Assembly (NCBI GenBank): GCA_903834465.1
Contig: CAILJB010000090.1
Span: 1 to 58,886, forward strand
Source: an uncultured Pseudomonadota bacterium
GTDB taxonomy: Bacteria > Pseudomonadota > Gammaproteobacteria > Methylococcales > Methylomonadaceae
Length of the DNA stretch: 58,886 nt
Reading direction: 5' to 3'
The notes beneath the pieces are model-generated. The model ran no database searches and was not told the DNA's origin. It was given only the letters and a program-made list of their open reading frames with translations. This document shows positions 27,317-37,268 of the stretch, in pieces. A program made the translations under genes and the position numbers. Every line of letters begins with the position of its first letter. The stretch's first letter is position 1.

Positions 27317-28429
27317 TTAGCCGTTTGAAATGTCGATTAAACATTGATATTCCGTTGAATAGCCACCTGAAAGAGCAATGAATTTTTTGCCCGCAAATTG
27401 ACCACTTCCATCAATAATATCTTGGTGATTAAACGGTTTGTAATGAAGCGGACACCATAAATTGGGCATCGTGCCACGCATTCCAACGCTTTGCTCTGTG
27501 ACTAAAACAGGAGCTAAATGCAATGCACCATCAAGAGGCGAAGGATAAGAAATGCCAGCACCTCCCATCATGCTGATAGATGAATTTCCCATATTAACAG
27601 TCGATGTTTTACCGTTATTAAGCGATGCACCAATTTGAGTATGAGGTCTTGCAATATAGTGACTTGTGAGTTGTGTCAGTGATGACCCCAGATTAAACAA
27701 ATCAAAGTTGTAATAACTTGTTACGTTCGTCCCCGCGACAATCATGGTATTAAAGGCATCGCCTGATTTATTCGAGACAATATCGCCAAAAAACAACGTG
27801 CCTCGATAATTAACGTTTTGGTTTGTCTGGGTAAATAGATAAATGAATTTTTCAGAAGCGATTGCAATCCAGTCACAAGTTCCTGAACCTGATTTGCCAA
27901 CATACAGTCCGCCACTCGCTTGTAATTCTGTTGGAAAATCCGCTACCGTTCCATTTATATCGGTCATGCTTTCGCACGCTTTGATTCTCGCAGTTGTTGT
28001 ACCCGCATCATTCACACGCAAATACATTCCGTTTGAACCCGCACCTTGTTTGTAACCTGCTAAATTTGTGCCTGAAAAGGGTTTTGTCCAACCCGCGCTT
28101 GCAACTTTCGCGGTAATTGTTCCCGTTGCAGGCGTGACGGGCGTGCCTGTGCATTGATAAGTGAAAGAACTCGAACCTGTGACCGTGATTTTAAAATCAC
28201 CGTTGTATTCAGTTTGGGTTGCACCTGCAATGGTTACAAAGGTATCAGACTTCAAACCATGAGCGACAGGAACGGTCACGGTGACTGTTTGCCCAGAGCG
28301 TGAAATAGTTGCTGTTTGTGACCCGTAACCATTAACTAAAACACCATCTAAAATGCTAATCAATGAACCCGCCACGTTGGTATTGGTTGGTGCGCCGTAA
28401 TCGGTGCTTCTAAAAACTTTTATTGTCAT
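27317..28429 (-). CDS. Phage tail-region structural protein
   Basis: This 370-residue protein is rich in Gly, Ser and Thr with beta-strand character. No enzyme motif is seen. The N-terminal segment (about 40-115) contains SGQTVTVTVPVAHGLKSDTF-type sequence like Ig or ubiquitin-like domains of phage virion proteins. It overlaps the previous gene by 4 bp (ATGA) and is the fourth gene in the tail-tip cluster. Related proteins are common in siphophage tails, generally without assigned function. Confidence 0.6.
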   Translation of the reverse strand: MTIKVFRSTDYGAPTNTNVAGSLISILDGVLVNGYGSQTATISRSGQTVTVTVPVAHGLKSDTFVTIAGATQTEYNGDFKITVTGSSSFTYQCTGTPVTPATGTITAKVASAGWTKPFSGTNLAGYKQGAGSNGMYLRVNDAGTTTARIKACESMTDINGTVADFPTELQASGGLYVGKSGSGTCDWIAIASEKFIYLFTQTNQNVNYRGTLFFGDIVSNKSGDAFNTMIVAGTNVTSYYNFDLFNLGSSLTQLTSHYIARPHTQIGASLNNGKTSTVNMGNSSISMMGGAGISYPSPLDGALHLAPVLVTEQSVGMRGTMPNLWCPLHYKPFNHQDIIDGSGQFAGKKFIALSGGYSTEYQCLIDISNG

Positions 28430-29181
28430 GCTACTTTCCTTTTTGGAACAAGTGGGGATTGAGTGATGGGTTGATTTAGACGTTCAACAACTTCCCAAAG
28501 GCAACCGCTATCGGGAGTGAATACTTCGGGATTGGTTTGCCACGTTGGTTCGAGTAAATTTGAAATTCCGCCGTGTCGGTTTCGGTAATAAAACGGCGTT
28601 TCAGTAGGATTTTTAGGCAAAACTAACGCGCCTGATTTGTAATATCTGCCAGCTTGCCACCTATCGCCGCACGCTTGCATTACCGTGACACAGACTGCTT
28701 TATCGTTTGGCATTAGGACGGATTCCGTGCCGTTTGGAACGTCCTTTTTGAGAATTAACTCGCCATTTAAATCGTGAATAAACAACAACAAAAACGGCAC
28801 GGCAATAGAGGCATTGATGGTTAAATTCAATTCAAACAACGCCACTTCAAAATGCCGTGTTTCGCTTGTTTGCCAGCGGGTTTGCGCGTATTCCACATGA
28901 GCTAAAAACCAATCTGCGTTGTTGTCGCTGTATTCAAACCGCCATGCTTTGGGCGCGTTTGCACCCTGTGCTTTGAATGAATATGCACCAACAGCAAACG
29001 GTGTTGAAAATTCAAACACCTTTTCGTTATTTTTCGCTGGCATGACACCGCTAAAATTGCTGTTTGTTGGCAGTAAATTTAATGAATTCGGATGTGTGCT
29101 AAAAATAATCTCTGACGCTTCAATCGTGTCGCCGCCATTATTATCTTGAAACAGCAAACGCCAGTATTTATGCGGAGTCAT
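28426..29181 (-). CDS. Phage tail protein with discoidin-like domain
   Basis: The N-terminal 115 residues of this 251-residue protein (YWRLLFQDNNGGDTIEASEI, FKAQGANAPKAWRFEYSDNN, WFLAHVEY) resemble F5/8-type (discoidin) galactose-binding domains, which in phage tails can bind surface sugars. The C-terminal part includes a short segment with aromatic and Pro residues (GRYYKSGALVLPKNP). It overlaps its upstream neighbour by 4 bp. Confidence 0.6.
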   Translation of the reverse strand: MTPHKYWRLLFQDNNGGDTIEASEIIFSTHPNSLNLLPTNSNFSGVMPAKNNEKVFEFSTPFAVGAYSFKAQGANAPKAWRFEYSDNNADWFLAHVEYAQTRWQTSETRHFEVALFELNLTINASIAVPFLLLFIHDLNGELILKKDVPNGTESVLMPNDKAVCVTVMQACGDRWQAGRYYKSGALVLPKNPTETPFYYRNRHGGISNLLEPTWQTNPEVFTPDSGCLWEVVERLNQPITQSPLVPKRKVA

Positions 29182-29588
29182 AAATTCCCCTCCGTCAGCG
29201 AGCCGTGCAAAATGCTAATCACGCCGCCTGCGATGACATTCAGGTTGTTGAAAATCATCACGGCATTTGAACCATTTGTGCCACAGTTGAAATCCATGAC
29301 GAAGTTACCATCACCATCAAAAGCGCGTCCCCAGCCAATTACGCCGTTTGCTTTTGCCAGTGGTTCGTTTGCAATGATGTCAAACACAAGTACGCCATCA
29401 ATCACCACGGCGCAGGGTTTTGAAAACGTCACCGTTCCGAGTAACGTTTCACTCGTGGCAGAACCAGTGATAGCAGGTTTTGCACCTGTGTAAAATTTCG
29501 CTGTACCGTGTTCAACACCGCTATCGAGTGTAGTAATCACGGCATTTGCACGAGTGTTTCGCAGTGACATTGAAAAACTAAGCGACAT
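29178..29588 (-). CDS. Small phage tail protein
   Basis: This 136-residue protein has no recognised domain and beta-rich, Gly-rich sequence (TLLGTVTFSKPCAVVIDGVL, GVIGWGRAFDGDGNF). The start at ATG 29588 gives an 11-bp overlap with the preceding 1208-residue gene; a longer frame upstream would lie wholly within that gene. Position suggests a tail-tip component. Confidence 0.6.
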   Translation of the reverse strand: MSLSFSMSLRNTRANAVITTLDSGVEHGTAKFYTGAKPAITGSATSETLLGTVTFSKPCAVVIDGVLVFDIIANEPLAKANGVIGWGRAFDGDGNFVMDFNCGTNGSNAVMIFNNLNVIAGGVISILHGSLTEGNL

Positions 29589-32500
29589 TATCAATGTCTC
29601 CGCGAGCTTCAATGCAAAAGGTGAAATCGGGATCAGTTGCCGCGCCTTGTCCGATGGATTGAATAATCCAAACAGGCGCGTTTGCAGCGTAAGTGTTGAA
29701 TCGCAGCACATTCCCTGCTGACCAGCCGCTACCCCAACCACCTGATGGAATGGTGAAATAAGGCTGCGTGGTGTTGGGATTTATCGGCGCAGTGTCGGTG
29801 TTGATATTTGCGCCAGTGACGATTTGCCCGACGTGTTCGCCAATGACGTTAAACAACGTTGCGGTGGTAAAAATCAACGCCCAGCGTTCTTGAATTGCAC
29901 TGTGATTATCAACAACGATGGGATATTGCGACGAGTTGTACTGAGCGGCAACCGTTGAACCGATGATGCTGTCACTCCACTCGTTTGTCCAAGTCTGCTG
30001 GTCAAATGGGACAGATACTCGCGCATAAATCGTTCCGTGAACCACAGCATTTGAAACGAGCGTATTTTCAATGGGGAAAGCGTGCGAAATCGGCTGAGAT
30101 AAAGTCAGTTCACCCGTAATTTGCACGTCTGTTACCACACCCATATCTTCGATACGGTCAGTAATAGTGAGTGGTTGCGACACGCCAGACAAATTATTCC
30201 AAGTGATAATGCCCGTGTCTAAATTGACGCTGTATCTATCAACGGCAATCATATTTCCCGCTGCGTCTTTGACAGTCACTTTTGCTAATCTCACGCGGTG
30301 TAAATTGGTACTTGTGCCATTAGCAAATGTGCCGACAGTGGTTTGGTCATTCAAAATAACCGCCACATCACCAATCGAATACACAGGTACACGTCCGTCT
30401 GGCGGTAATCGAACAGGGTCTAAGCCTAAAATCGAACTTGAGAGTGGAATGTAGGTGTACGACACGGCGTTATAAACAATCGATTCGGCTAAAACGTGTG
30501 CAGGTTTAAAAACTTTAGAAACGGGTGGCGTGGCATTGGTTTGCATCACTGCTTCAGGATTAAACCAACTTTCGGATTCATGTCCCGCTGCATCAATCCA
30601 CGCACCAAAACGGATTTTAGCAACGCCCGTGTCGTAATTGATTGAACCTGTGACTGACGCAGTATTGAGAACGCCGTCCATATCAGCCGTGGCATTGATG
30701 GCATTGCCTTCCAGCGTGGTTGCGTGAATTTGAAACGAGCCTTGTTTAATCGGTGCGGCTGGCGTTCTGAATGTCACCATATCAACAGGCGCGATGGTTA
30801 TATCGGTCAGTAGTGATTTCAACGCAACCGTGCTGGCTTGATTCGGTGACCAAAAATTAAGCGTGGCAACCCCCGACGCATAATCGAGCGAACCCGCCAA
30901 CGTAGCAGCTCCTGTCGCACGGTCGATGTCTGTATAAAGTTGCCCGTTTCTATCAAAATAGGTTTTGCCGCCGAGTGAAAATTGCACCGAGCCATAAACG
31001 ATGGTTTCAGCAAAATTCGGCGTTAAATCCATGCTCAAATTCGGCATGGTGAGTGTTTCGGTTACCGTATTGGGTGTGTCAGCAGCGCGATAGCGTACCT
31101 TGACCACACCGCTGTCATCATTGGGATAAATCGCAGGGATATTCAAATACTCAAAACCGACAAAAACGTTGCGATAGGTCGTGACTGTCGTTGTTGTGAG
31201 AGTGGTTATTTTGTCTGCGGTTGCTACTTCAGATGCTGACTTTGAACCCAATGGCGTTTTATTGAGTTTAGGCGCAGGCAGTTTGACTGTTCTGTCAGGA
31301 TTAAACGTTATTTTGCCAAGGCTGTAATCGATGCTGGAAACAGTATTCGTTAATTTTGTACCGTCATCGCGCTCGATGATTATCGGATCAACCCATTGCC
31401 TTTTAGTCACCACAGTTTCTTGAAACGTTTCAAGCAAACTGGTGTCTTGCACCGTATTCCATTCAACTTCGACAGAATTAGGCTTAACATTCGGATTGAC
31501 TAATTGAATGACTAATTTCCCTTCGCCGTTGCGAATTGGATGCTGAAAAACCTCTTCAATCTTGTTACCGAAATCGTAAGTGAAAGAAAAAACGGTGTTC
31601 GCGGGTGGCGTAACGGTAGGTGAAAACGTGAGTTTTCCTGTGACGTGATTAACAGTCCCGATTGCATCGCCCGAAATCACGCCATTATTATTGGTAGTTG
31701 CCGTTTTAGCCGTGCCTCCCACTGACCAACGAATTGTCAGCGAACCTGCAACAACCGCAGGATTCACTAAGGTGTAACTGATAGCAGGAGGCGCAATCAC
31801 TAAATCGCTGCGATTAAACGTATTGGCTTTTTTACCCCATGAAAAAATGATTTCACTGTCTACGTCAGGCAAGGCGGCTGTTGTAATCGTTACTGTGCCA
31901 CTGGCGTAATTTACCGTTCCACTGCCAATACCTGCGTCTAAACCAACGATACCGCCAGCGACGTTGTCGCGCATCGCATACCATTTTCCGAGCGCACGAT
32001 AACTCACTGTTAAACTAGCAGGCGACGGTGCGGGGGATAAGTTAATCACCCAAACGTAACCGCGATTTGCAGCCGTGACAGCAAGTGACGCGGTATCAGC
32101 AACGCTAACAGGTGCGGCGGCGGGTGTGTAATTTACCGTTTTTGAACCCGAATAGGTCGGACACGTTGAAGCAAAATTGATAACGCCTGAAATGTAGTCA
32201 ATCGTTCCAATGGCGGTTGTGCCGCTTTTGATTTGCCCCGCGTCATCGGTAATGGTTGCGCCGCTTGCAGTAATGGATAGCGAACTGGGTTTGCACGGAT
32301 TGCCTAAATGCAAAGATTTTGAAGCCGCAATGTCAGTGCTGGTGATAAATGAAACAGGTGTGCCTGCTTCAACAAGCGGCGTGGTGTAGCCGCCAGCATT
32401 CAAATCGACCAGTGCTACTTCGGCTTGGGAACTCGGAATTAACTGGCTGTAAACGCTATCGACTTTGACCATCACGTCGCCAATTTTTGCCGCTGTTTTC

Positions 32501-33204
32501 AATGGACGTGCGCTGTAATATTTCGCGGCGTTCGCTACAACGGTGTTATAGAGCCTTGCATTAGGCGTTAAATTATCACTTTTTGATATTTCTGCTCCGA
32601 CATAATCAAACAAAAGCGGTGTAGCAATTTCAAAAGAAATGACCCGCTTTTGATAAGACGTATCGCCTTGTTGAAAGGTTTGAACCGTATCGGAGTTTAA
32701 TTTTACGACTCTGACGTATTGTGATTGCCCAGCATTTTGCGTGTTTGAAACCATAAACACATCGCCAATCGCGGGAACGATATTTGATGACGTGTTTTGA
32801 AACAGGGTTAATTGCCGACTCCCTGCATATTGCGTTGACCACAAAAAACCTTGATACAACGAGGCTTGTACACGATAGGCTTCAACGCGAGTTTTAGACA
32901 CATCACGTCTATCGAACCAATCACCTGTACTGAACAAATTAACGCCGATTTTTTTATCTTTCGGCAATTTTGAAAGCATCACCATCGAACCAAAAAATTT
33001 GTCCGTGGTAGCAGTTTGAATCGCGGCAAATAACTTTCTCATGTGAACAGCACCATAGACGCGGTCGAGCGTTGAAATATCATCAAAAATGTTATTGCTC
33101 ACACCATCCAAAATGACATTGGCGGTCATACCTCCGCCGCCATCGGTGGTGTCATCCATGTTGTCAGATTCGAGTAATTTAATGTCGCTGGCTAAAATGG
33201 TCAT
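29578..33204 (-). CDS. Large phage tail protein with repeated beta modules
   Basis: This 1208-residue virion protein directly follows the tape-measure gene, where distal-tail and tip proteins are encoded. A short motif of the form G(S/T)(I/V)(D/N)Y..G.(I/V).F recurs at least six times (GTIDYISGVINF, GTVNYASGTVTI, GTVNHVTGKLTF, SSIDYSLGKITF, GSLDYASGVATL, GSINYDTGVAKI), with a further related copy YSVNLDTGIITW. These mark repeated beta-sandwich domains. The N-terminal 250 residues are different and probably attach to the tail. Function in host contact is inferred. Confidence 0.65.
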   Translation of the reverse strand: MTILASDIKLLESDNMDDTTDGGGGMTANVILDGVSNNIFDDISTLDRVYGAVHMRKLFAAIQTATTDKFFGSMVMLSKLPKDKKIGVNLFSTGDWFDRRDVSKTRVEAYRVQASLYQGFLWSTQYAGSRQLTLFQNTSSNIVPAIGDVFMVSNTQNAGQSQYVRVVKLNSDTVQTFQQGDTSYQKRVISFEIATPLLFDYVGAEISKSDNLTPNARLYNTVVANAAKYYSARPLKTAAKIGDVMVKVDSVYSQLIPSSQAEVALVDLNAGGYTTPLVEAGTPVSFITSTDIAASKSLHLGNPCKPSSLSITASGATITDDAGQIKSGTTAIGTIDYISGVINFASTCPTYSGSKTVNYTPAAAPVSVADTASLAVTAANRGYVWVINLSPAPSPASLTVSYRALGKWYAMRDNVAGGIVGLDAGIGSGTVNYASGTVTITTAALPDVDSEIIFSWGKKANTFNRSDLVIAPPAISYTLVNPAVVAGSLTIRWSVGGTAKTATTNNNGVISGDAIGTVNHVTGKLTFSPTVTPPANTVFSFTYDFGNKIEEVFQHPIRNGEGKLVIQLVNPNVKPNSVEVEWNTVQDTSLLETFQETVVTKRQWVDPIIIERDDGTKLTNTVSSIDYSLGKITFNPDRTVKLPAPKLNKTPLGSKSASEVATADKITTLTTTTVTTYRNVFVGFEYLNIPAIYPNDDSGVVKVRYRAADTPNTVTETLTMPNLSMDLTPNFAETIVYGSVQFSLGGKTYFDRNGQLYTDIDRATGAATLAGSLDYASGVATLNFWSPNQASTVALKSLLTDITIAPVDMVTFRTPAAPIKQGSFQIHATTLEGNAINATADMDGVLNTASVTGSINYDTGVAKIRFGAWIDAAGHESESWFNPEAVMQTNATPPVSKVFKPAHVLAESIVYNAVSYTYIPLSSSILGLDPVRLPPDGRVPVYSIGDVAVILNDQTTVGTFANGTSTNLHRVRLAKVTVKDAAGNMIAVDRYSVNLDTGIITWNNLSGVSQPLTITDRIEDMGVVTDVQITGELTLSQPISHAFPIENTLVSNAVVHGTIYARVSVPFDQQTWTNEWSDSIIGSTVAAQYNSSQYPIVVDNHSAIQERWALIFTTATLFNVIGEHVGQIVTGANINTDTAPINPNTTQPYFTIPSGGWGSGWSAGNVLRFNTYAANAPVWIIQSIGQGAATDPDFTFCIEARGDIDNVA

Positions 33205-33206
33205 AT

Positions 33207-36200
33207 TTATTGGCTGGTTAAAGAGGCTTGTTTAATCATTTCAACGATGCTTTTTGCATCGGTGTGTGTTGATTGTGCGGTGGCTTGATTGCCATTGGGA
33301 GCTACAAAACGAATAACGATTTCACTGCTACTGGGAGCTGTTTGATTTGCCTGTTTTTGTGGTGCAATCGGAGGTTGAGCGGTTGTCGCATTTTCTTTTT
33401 CAGCGGCGATTTTTTTATTCAACGCATTTATTTTTTCAACAACGTTGACGTAATCGGCTATGTTTGACGCGCCCTTGCTGGCTCTCTCGTTATAGCCGTC
33501 TATTGTGAGTTGTAGTTCTTTTTCAAGATTGCTACTGCCAAATGAAACACTTCCGCCCGTTGAAAATTTCGGAATCTCATCAAGTTGCCCCGCGTTCAAT
33601 TTCGCCATGAATCCATTGCCATATTTTTTGACGGATTCTTTTTTGATAATCCACTCGCCAGCTTCAAGCATTGCAGGGACAGTATCGCCACCACCGTAAC
33701 CGCCTAAACCACCTTCACGTCGCACAAAATTCGGTGTGCCGCCGTCCGCAAAGGCTTGAATTTGACCGCCGTTTTGATTGGTTTGGACAGTGGTGACATA
33801 AACGGTGACATATTCATTGCGCGATAGTGCATCAATGTCTGCGCTGGCTTGAAATACTGCGTCTTCATTGACGTTAATCGTTAGCAAAAAATTCTGATTT
33901 AGCGTTTCACTGATTTCATTCAATTTGCCTTTGATGTCATTCATTTTGGCAATTTGATTTTGCGCGTTCGCTTCTAAATCCGCAGCTTGCTGATTTTCGC
34001 TATTTTGCAGAGCTTTGGTAGCAGCTTCCGTCTGACCAATAACCTCGTTGTATTGTCTTTTCGCGCTGCTGACTTCGCTGGTTTGTGTTTTTTCAGATTT
34101 GGCTAAATTCAACACCAGTTTTTCAGTATTGGTGGAGATTTCTTTCGCTTTTTCAAAATCGCCTTCCGCCATGGCTTTTTTGTAATCGGAGATGCCTTTT
34201 TCGATTTCTTTTTTCTTGCTGGCTTTCAGTTCGGCATCGGACATACCGATGCGCTCTAATTCTAAAATGCCACTGTGGCGACGTTCTTCCGCGTTTAAAA
34301 TTTCCTGCGCGTAGCCGACCGCTTTATCACGGTGCGATTGCGCGGCACTAATCATGTTGCTGACAGTTTGGGCGTAGGAATTGTAGAGCGATTGATAAAT
34401 CTCCTGACTCGCTTCTAAATACTGCTTTTCGTATTCAGCGCGTTGAGAACTCCCCGCAGCGGATTTTTCAATGGCATCTTGATAAACCGAATTCACCAGT
34501 GATTTCTTTTTCGTTGCAGCGGCTTCAAGATTAGTGATTTCTTGATTACTGGCGGAAATCATCGCTTCGGTGATGGCTTTTTCTTTGGCTAATTGATCGT
34601 CATAGGTTGATTTAATCGATTCAGTTTTTAGCTTTAAATTGAGTGCGATTGCGTCATTTTCCAATTTGTAATGGGCATCAATAGCAGCGTTGGTTTCTTT
34701 GAGTTTTTCAAGTTGCAGTTTTGAGAATTCTTCAACGGCTTTGGCTTGTTCTTGAGTAGCTTTTTTTGTCACCTCAGCAGCTTGCTGTTGTTTTTCACCT
34801 GTTGCGACAGCGGCTTTGCCTGCTTCAGTCGTAGCAAAACGAATTTGCTCAAACGAGTTGTGGATTTCTGCCATTTTCGCGGCATACGTTCCGTCGTCGG
34901 CTTTTAAAAAATCGCCTGAAAAGAAATAGCGAGCAGACTCAGTTAATTGCACAAACGTTTCGGACATATCTGCGCCGCGACGCTTGATAAAATCAAACTG
35001 ATTCGCCCATTCGCCAATCATCGTGCCGATTGTCCACCCTGCAAAAATGGACATTGCACCATTAAACGCGGTCGCCATTCTGGTTGCCGAAGCAGCGGCA
35101 ACGTTGGTTGATGAAGCTAATGCAGTGGTTTCGGTTTGAAGTGTTGCAGTCGTAGTGGCGGCTCTGGTTTCGGCGGCTTGAAGTTCAGCTAACGCCGCGA
35201 CGTATCGTTGTGTTTGTGTGCCACCAGCTGCTAATGCGGCATTCAATTCTGTTTGTGCCGCTGCTAAACGTTGCTCTGCGATAGCGGCATTGTTTTGCAA
35301 GGTATTTAGTTCATTTTGCAGAGCAATCGCACGCTGCGAATTCACTCCACCAGCTGCAATTTCGGCATTTAAATCTGCCTGCACCGTCACTAAACGTTGC
35401 GTTGTGCCTTGTGCGATTTGTTTTGCCGTGTTGAGTTCAGCTTGGGCAGCGGTATATCGCTGAACCGCCACACCGCCTTCTGCTGTTGCAGTATTGAGTT
35501 CAGTTTGCGCCGCATTTAAACGGGTGGTGGCAACTTGTGTGGCTTGATGCGTCGTTAAGAGTTGATTTTGTGCCGTGGCATATTGCGAGGTTGCCGTTCC
35601 GCCTTGTGTCATGGCGGTAGCGAGTTGTTGTTGGGCAAGTTGATAGCGAGTTGTTTGCGTGCCGCCTGCTGCCATTGCCGCGACGAGTTCTTGTTCTGCC
35701 ACAACGACGGATTGCGTAGCAACTTGCGCTGCTTTTTTCGCTGCATTGGCGGCAATCATGCCTTGCACAAATGTTGCCGCATCACGAGCTAACTTGATGC
35801 CATAAAGCTCAGATAACGCCGTCAAACTGTGAACAATCGTAGGAATATTATTGGCGACCGTGCCTGAAAAGGTATTAAACGATTCGGTCAGTGGTTTCAA
35901 AATTGGCGTGCCGAGCGCAACTTTTAAATTGATGAACGCGGCTTCTAAGTTCTTTTTTGCCCCTTCAAAATTGGAGGCAATGCCTTTGGCGGTTTCTTCT
36001 GCCGCGCCTTTGGAATTTAATAACGCAGTCTCGAAAGTTTTCATTCCCGCCGAGCCGCTTTTGGTTAACGCTAAAACCGTCGGCATCGCTTCTGTGCCGA
36101 ACGCAAGCATCGCTTGTTTTCCGCCTTCACCTGCTTTTTGCAGTGCGTCCATCGCCACGCCAACATCGCTGGTATTTACACCGAGTTTTGATAATTCTTT

Positions 36201-36887
36201 GCGGGCGTTCGATGTCGGGTCGAGCAGTAATGACAGGACATTTTTTAATCCAGTTCCCGCTTCGCTGCCACGAATCCCATTGGCTGCCAGCACGTTCATC
36301 ATCGCGGCAGTTTGTTCAAGCGAATAATGCGATGCGGATGCTGCGCCACCCGCGCCTTTGAAAGCCTCGCCTAATTCAACAGCAGAAGTAGTGGATAAAT
36401 TTGCGCCTTTCGCAAACACATCGGCAACACGCCCCGCATCTGAAAATCCCAAGCCCATAATCGAAATGGTATCGGTTACGGTTGAGGCGGCTACGTCCAT
36501 GCTCACAGCTTCGCTTTGTGCCAAAGCTAAAACTGACGGCAAGGTGTTAATGGCTTCGCTCGATTTCAAACCCGCAGCAGCAAGAATTTCTAAACCCGCT
36601 GCGGCTTCTGTGCCTGAAACACCAAACTTGCTGCCGATTTCAACAGCGGCTTTCGAGAGCGTTTCCATTTCTTGCGCTGTGTAGCCGCCTTTCGCGCCGA
36701 CTTTATCTAGCTGTGCTTCAAATTTTGCCGCGTCATCGACCGCGCCTTTGAATAAATCTATCGCCAACGCAGCAGCTAATCCTTCCGCGAGTTTTACGCC
36801 GTTGGCACGAATAAATTCAAACGTTTTAGAGGCATTATCTTGTGCGCTGATTAAAATTCTGACAGCTAAATTATCGCCACTTGCCAT
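33207..36887 (-). CDS. Tail tape measure protein (TP901 type)
   Basis: At 1226 residues this is the longest gene of the tail operon. N-terminal 300 residues carry the TP901 tape-measure pattern (KVGAKGGYTAQEMETLSKAA, GLEILAAAGLKSSEAINTLP, MMNVLAANGIRGSEAGTGLK). The middle (about 395-590) is an alpha-helical repeat region with a period of about 36 residues (AAQTELNTATAEGGVAVQRY type). Helices with high Lys and Glu follow, and the C-terminal part has a Gly-rich patch (GGLGGYGGGDTVPAML) seen in many tape measures. Length suggests a tail of roughly 180 nm by the usual 0.15 nm per residue (estimate). No peptidoglycan hydrolase motif is seen. Confidence 0.9.
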   Translation of the reverse strand: MASGDNLAVRILISAQDNASKTFEFIRANGVKLAEGLAAALAIDLFKGAVDDAAKFEAQLDKVGAKGGYTAQEMETLSKAAVEIGSKFGVSGTEAAAGLEILAAAGLKSSEAINTLPSVLALAQSEAVSMDVAASTVTDTISIMGLGFSDAGRVADVFAKGANLSTTSAVELGEAFKGAGGAASASHYSLEQTAAMMNVLAANGIRGSEAGTGLKNVLSLLLDPTSNARKELSKLGVNTSDVGVAMDALQKAGEGGKQAMLAFGTEAMPTVLALTKSGSAGMKTFETALLNSKGAAEETAKGIASNFEGAKKNLEAAFINLKVALGTPILKPLTESFNTFSGTVANNIPTIVHSLTALSELYGIKLARDAATFVQGMIAANAAKKAAQVATQSVVVAEQELVAAMAAGGTQTTRYQLAQQQLATAMTQGGTATSQYATAQNQLLTTHQATQVATTRLNAAQTELNTATAEGGVAVQRYTAAQAELNTAKQIAQGTTQRLVTVQADLNAEIAAGGVNSQRAIALQNELNTLQNNAAIAEQRLAAAQTELNAALAAGGTQTQRYVAALAELQAAETRAATTTATLQTETTALASSTNVAAASATRMATAFNGAMSIFAGWTIGTMIGEWANQFDFIKRRGADMSETFVQLTESARYFFSGDFLKADDGTYAAKMAEIHNSFEQIRFATTEAGKAAVATGEKQQQAAEVTKKATQEQAKAVEEFSKLQLEKLKETNAAIDAHYKLENDAIALNLKLKTESIKSTYDDQLAKEKAITEAMISASNQEITNLEAAATKKKSLVNSVYQDAIEKSAAGSSQRAEYEKQYLEASQEIYQSLYNSYAQTVSNMISAAQSHRDKAVGYAQEILNAEERRHSGILELERIGMSDAELKASKKKEIEKGISDYKKAMAEGDFEKAKEISTNTEKLVLNLAKSEKTQTSEVSSAKRQYNEVIGQTEAATKALQNSENQQAADLEANAQNQIAKMNDIKGKLNEISETLNQNFLLTINVNEDAVFQASADIDALSRNEYVTVYVTTVQTNQNGGQIQAFADGGTPNFVRREGGLGGYGGGDTVPAMLEAGEWIIKKESVKKYGNGFMAKLNAGQLDEIPKFSTGGSVSFGSSNLEKELQLTIDGYNERASKGASNIADYVNVVEKINALNKKIAAEKENATTAQPPIAPQKQANQTAPSSSEIVIRFVAPNGNQATAQSTHTDAKSIVEMIKQASLTSQ

Positions 36888-36889
36888 GA

Positions 36890-37264
36890 TTACACCGCAA
36901 TGAAACTGAGTTTGAGCGTGTAAAAATCCGCATCGTCTGGCGTGGAATAATCAATCCACGGTTTCGCCTCAATGGGATTTTTTGCATGATTGAAAAGAAC
37001 AGAAAAAACGCGCTCATCATTGAGTGTCAAAACCATCGGAGAGTGAATGGCGAGCTTTGCACTCAATGACTTTAAAGTAGCGCGACTGATTACGCCGTAA
37101 TCATTACCACCCGACAGCGTAATGGGTCGCCCAGCTTGTTTTGTACCTGTTTCAATAATTAACGCGCCTGTAATTGAGTAGGATTGTGATTGTTCGATGG
37201 GAGTCCAGTCGAATTCATCAATCCAAATTAAATCTTCAGGCAGCGTTAACGTATCGAGTTGCAT
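36890..37264 (-). CDS. Small tail protein between tail tube and tape measure
   Basis: This 124-residue protein (starting MQLDTLTLPEDLIW) lies where the tail assembly chaperone is usual, but looks beta-rich and contains a WTPIEQSQSYSITGALIIET segment. No overlapping second frame suggesting programmed frameshift is seen. ATG 37264 is preferred over an upstream in-frame start because it falls 4 bp after the tail-tube stop. Function uncertain; it may be a tail terminator or distal tail component. Confidence 0.6.
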   Translation of the reverse strand: MQLDTLTLPEDLIWIDEFDWTPIEQSQSYSITGALIIETGTKQAGRPITLSGGNDYGVISRATLKSLSAKLAIHSPMVLTLNDERVFSVLFNHAKNPIEAKPWIDYSTPDDADFYTLKLSFIAV

Positions 37265-37268
37265 GGTT

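Noticed and set aside
36890-37264. Tail assembly chaperone with programmed frameshift
   Set aside because: No overlapping second frame, and the protein looks beta-rich and unlike known G/GT pairs.
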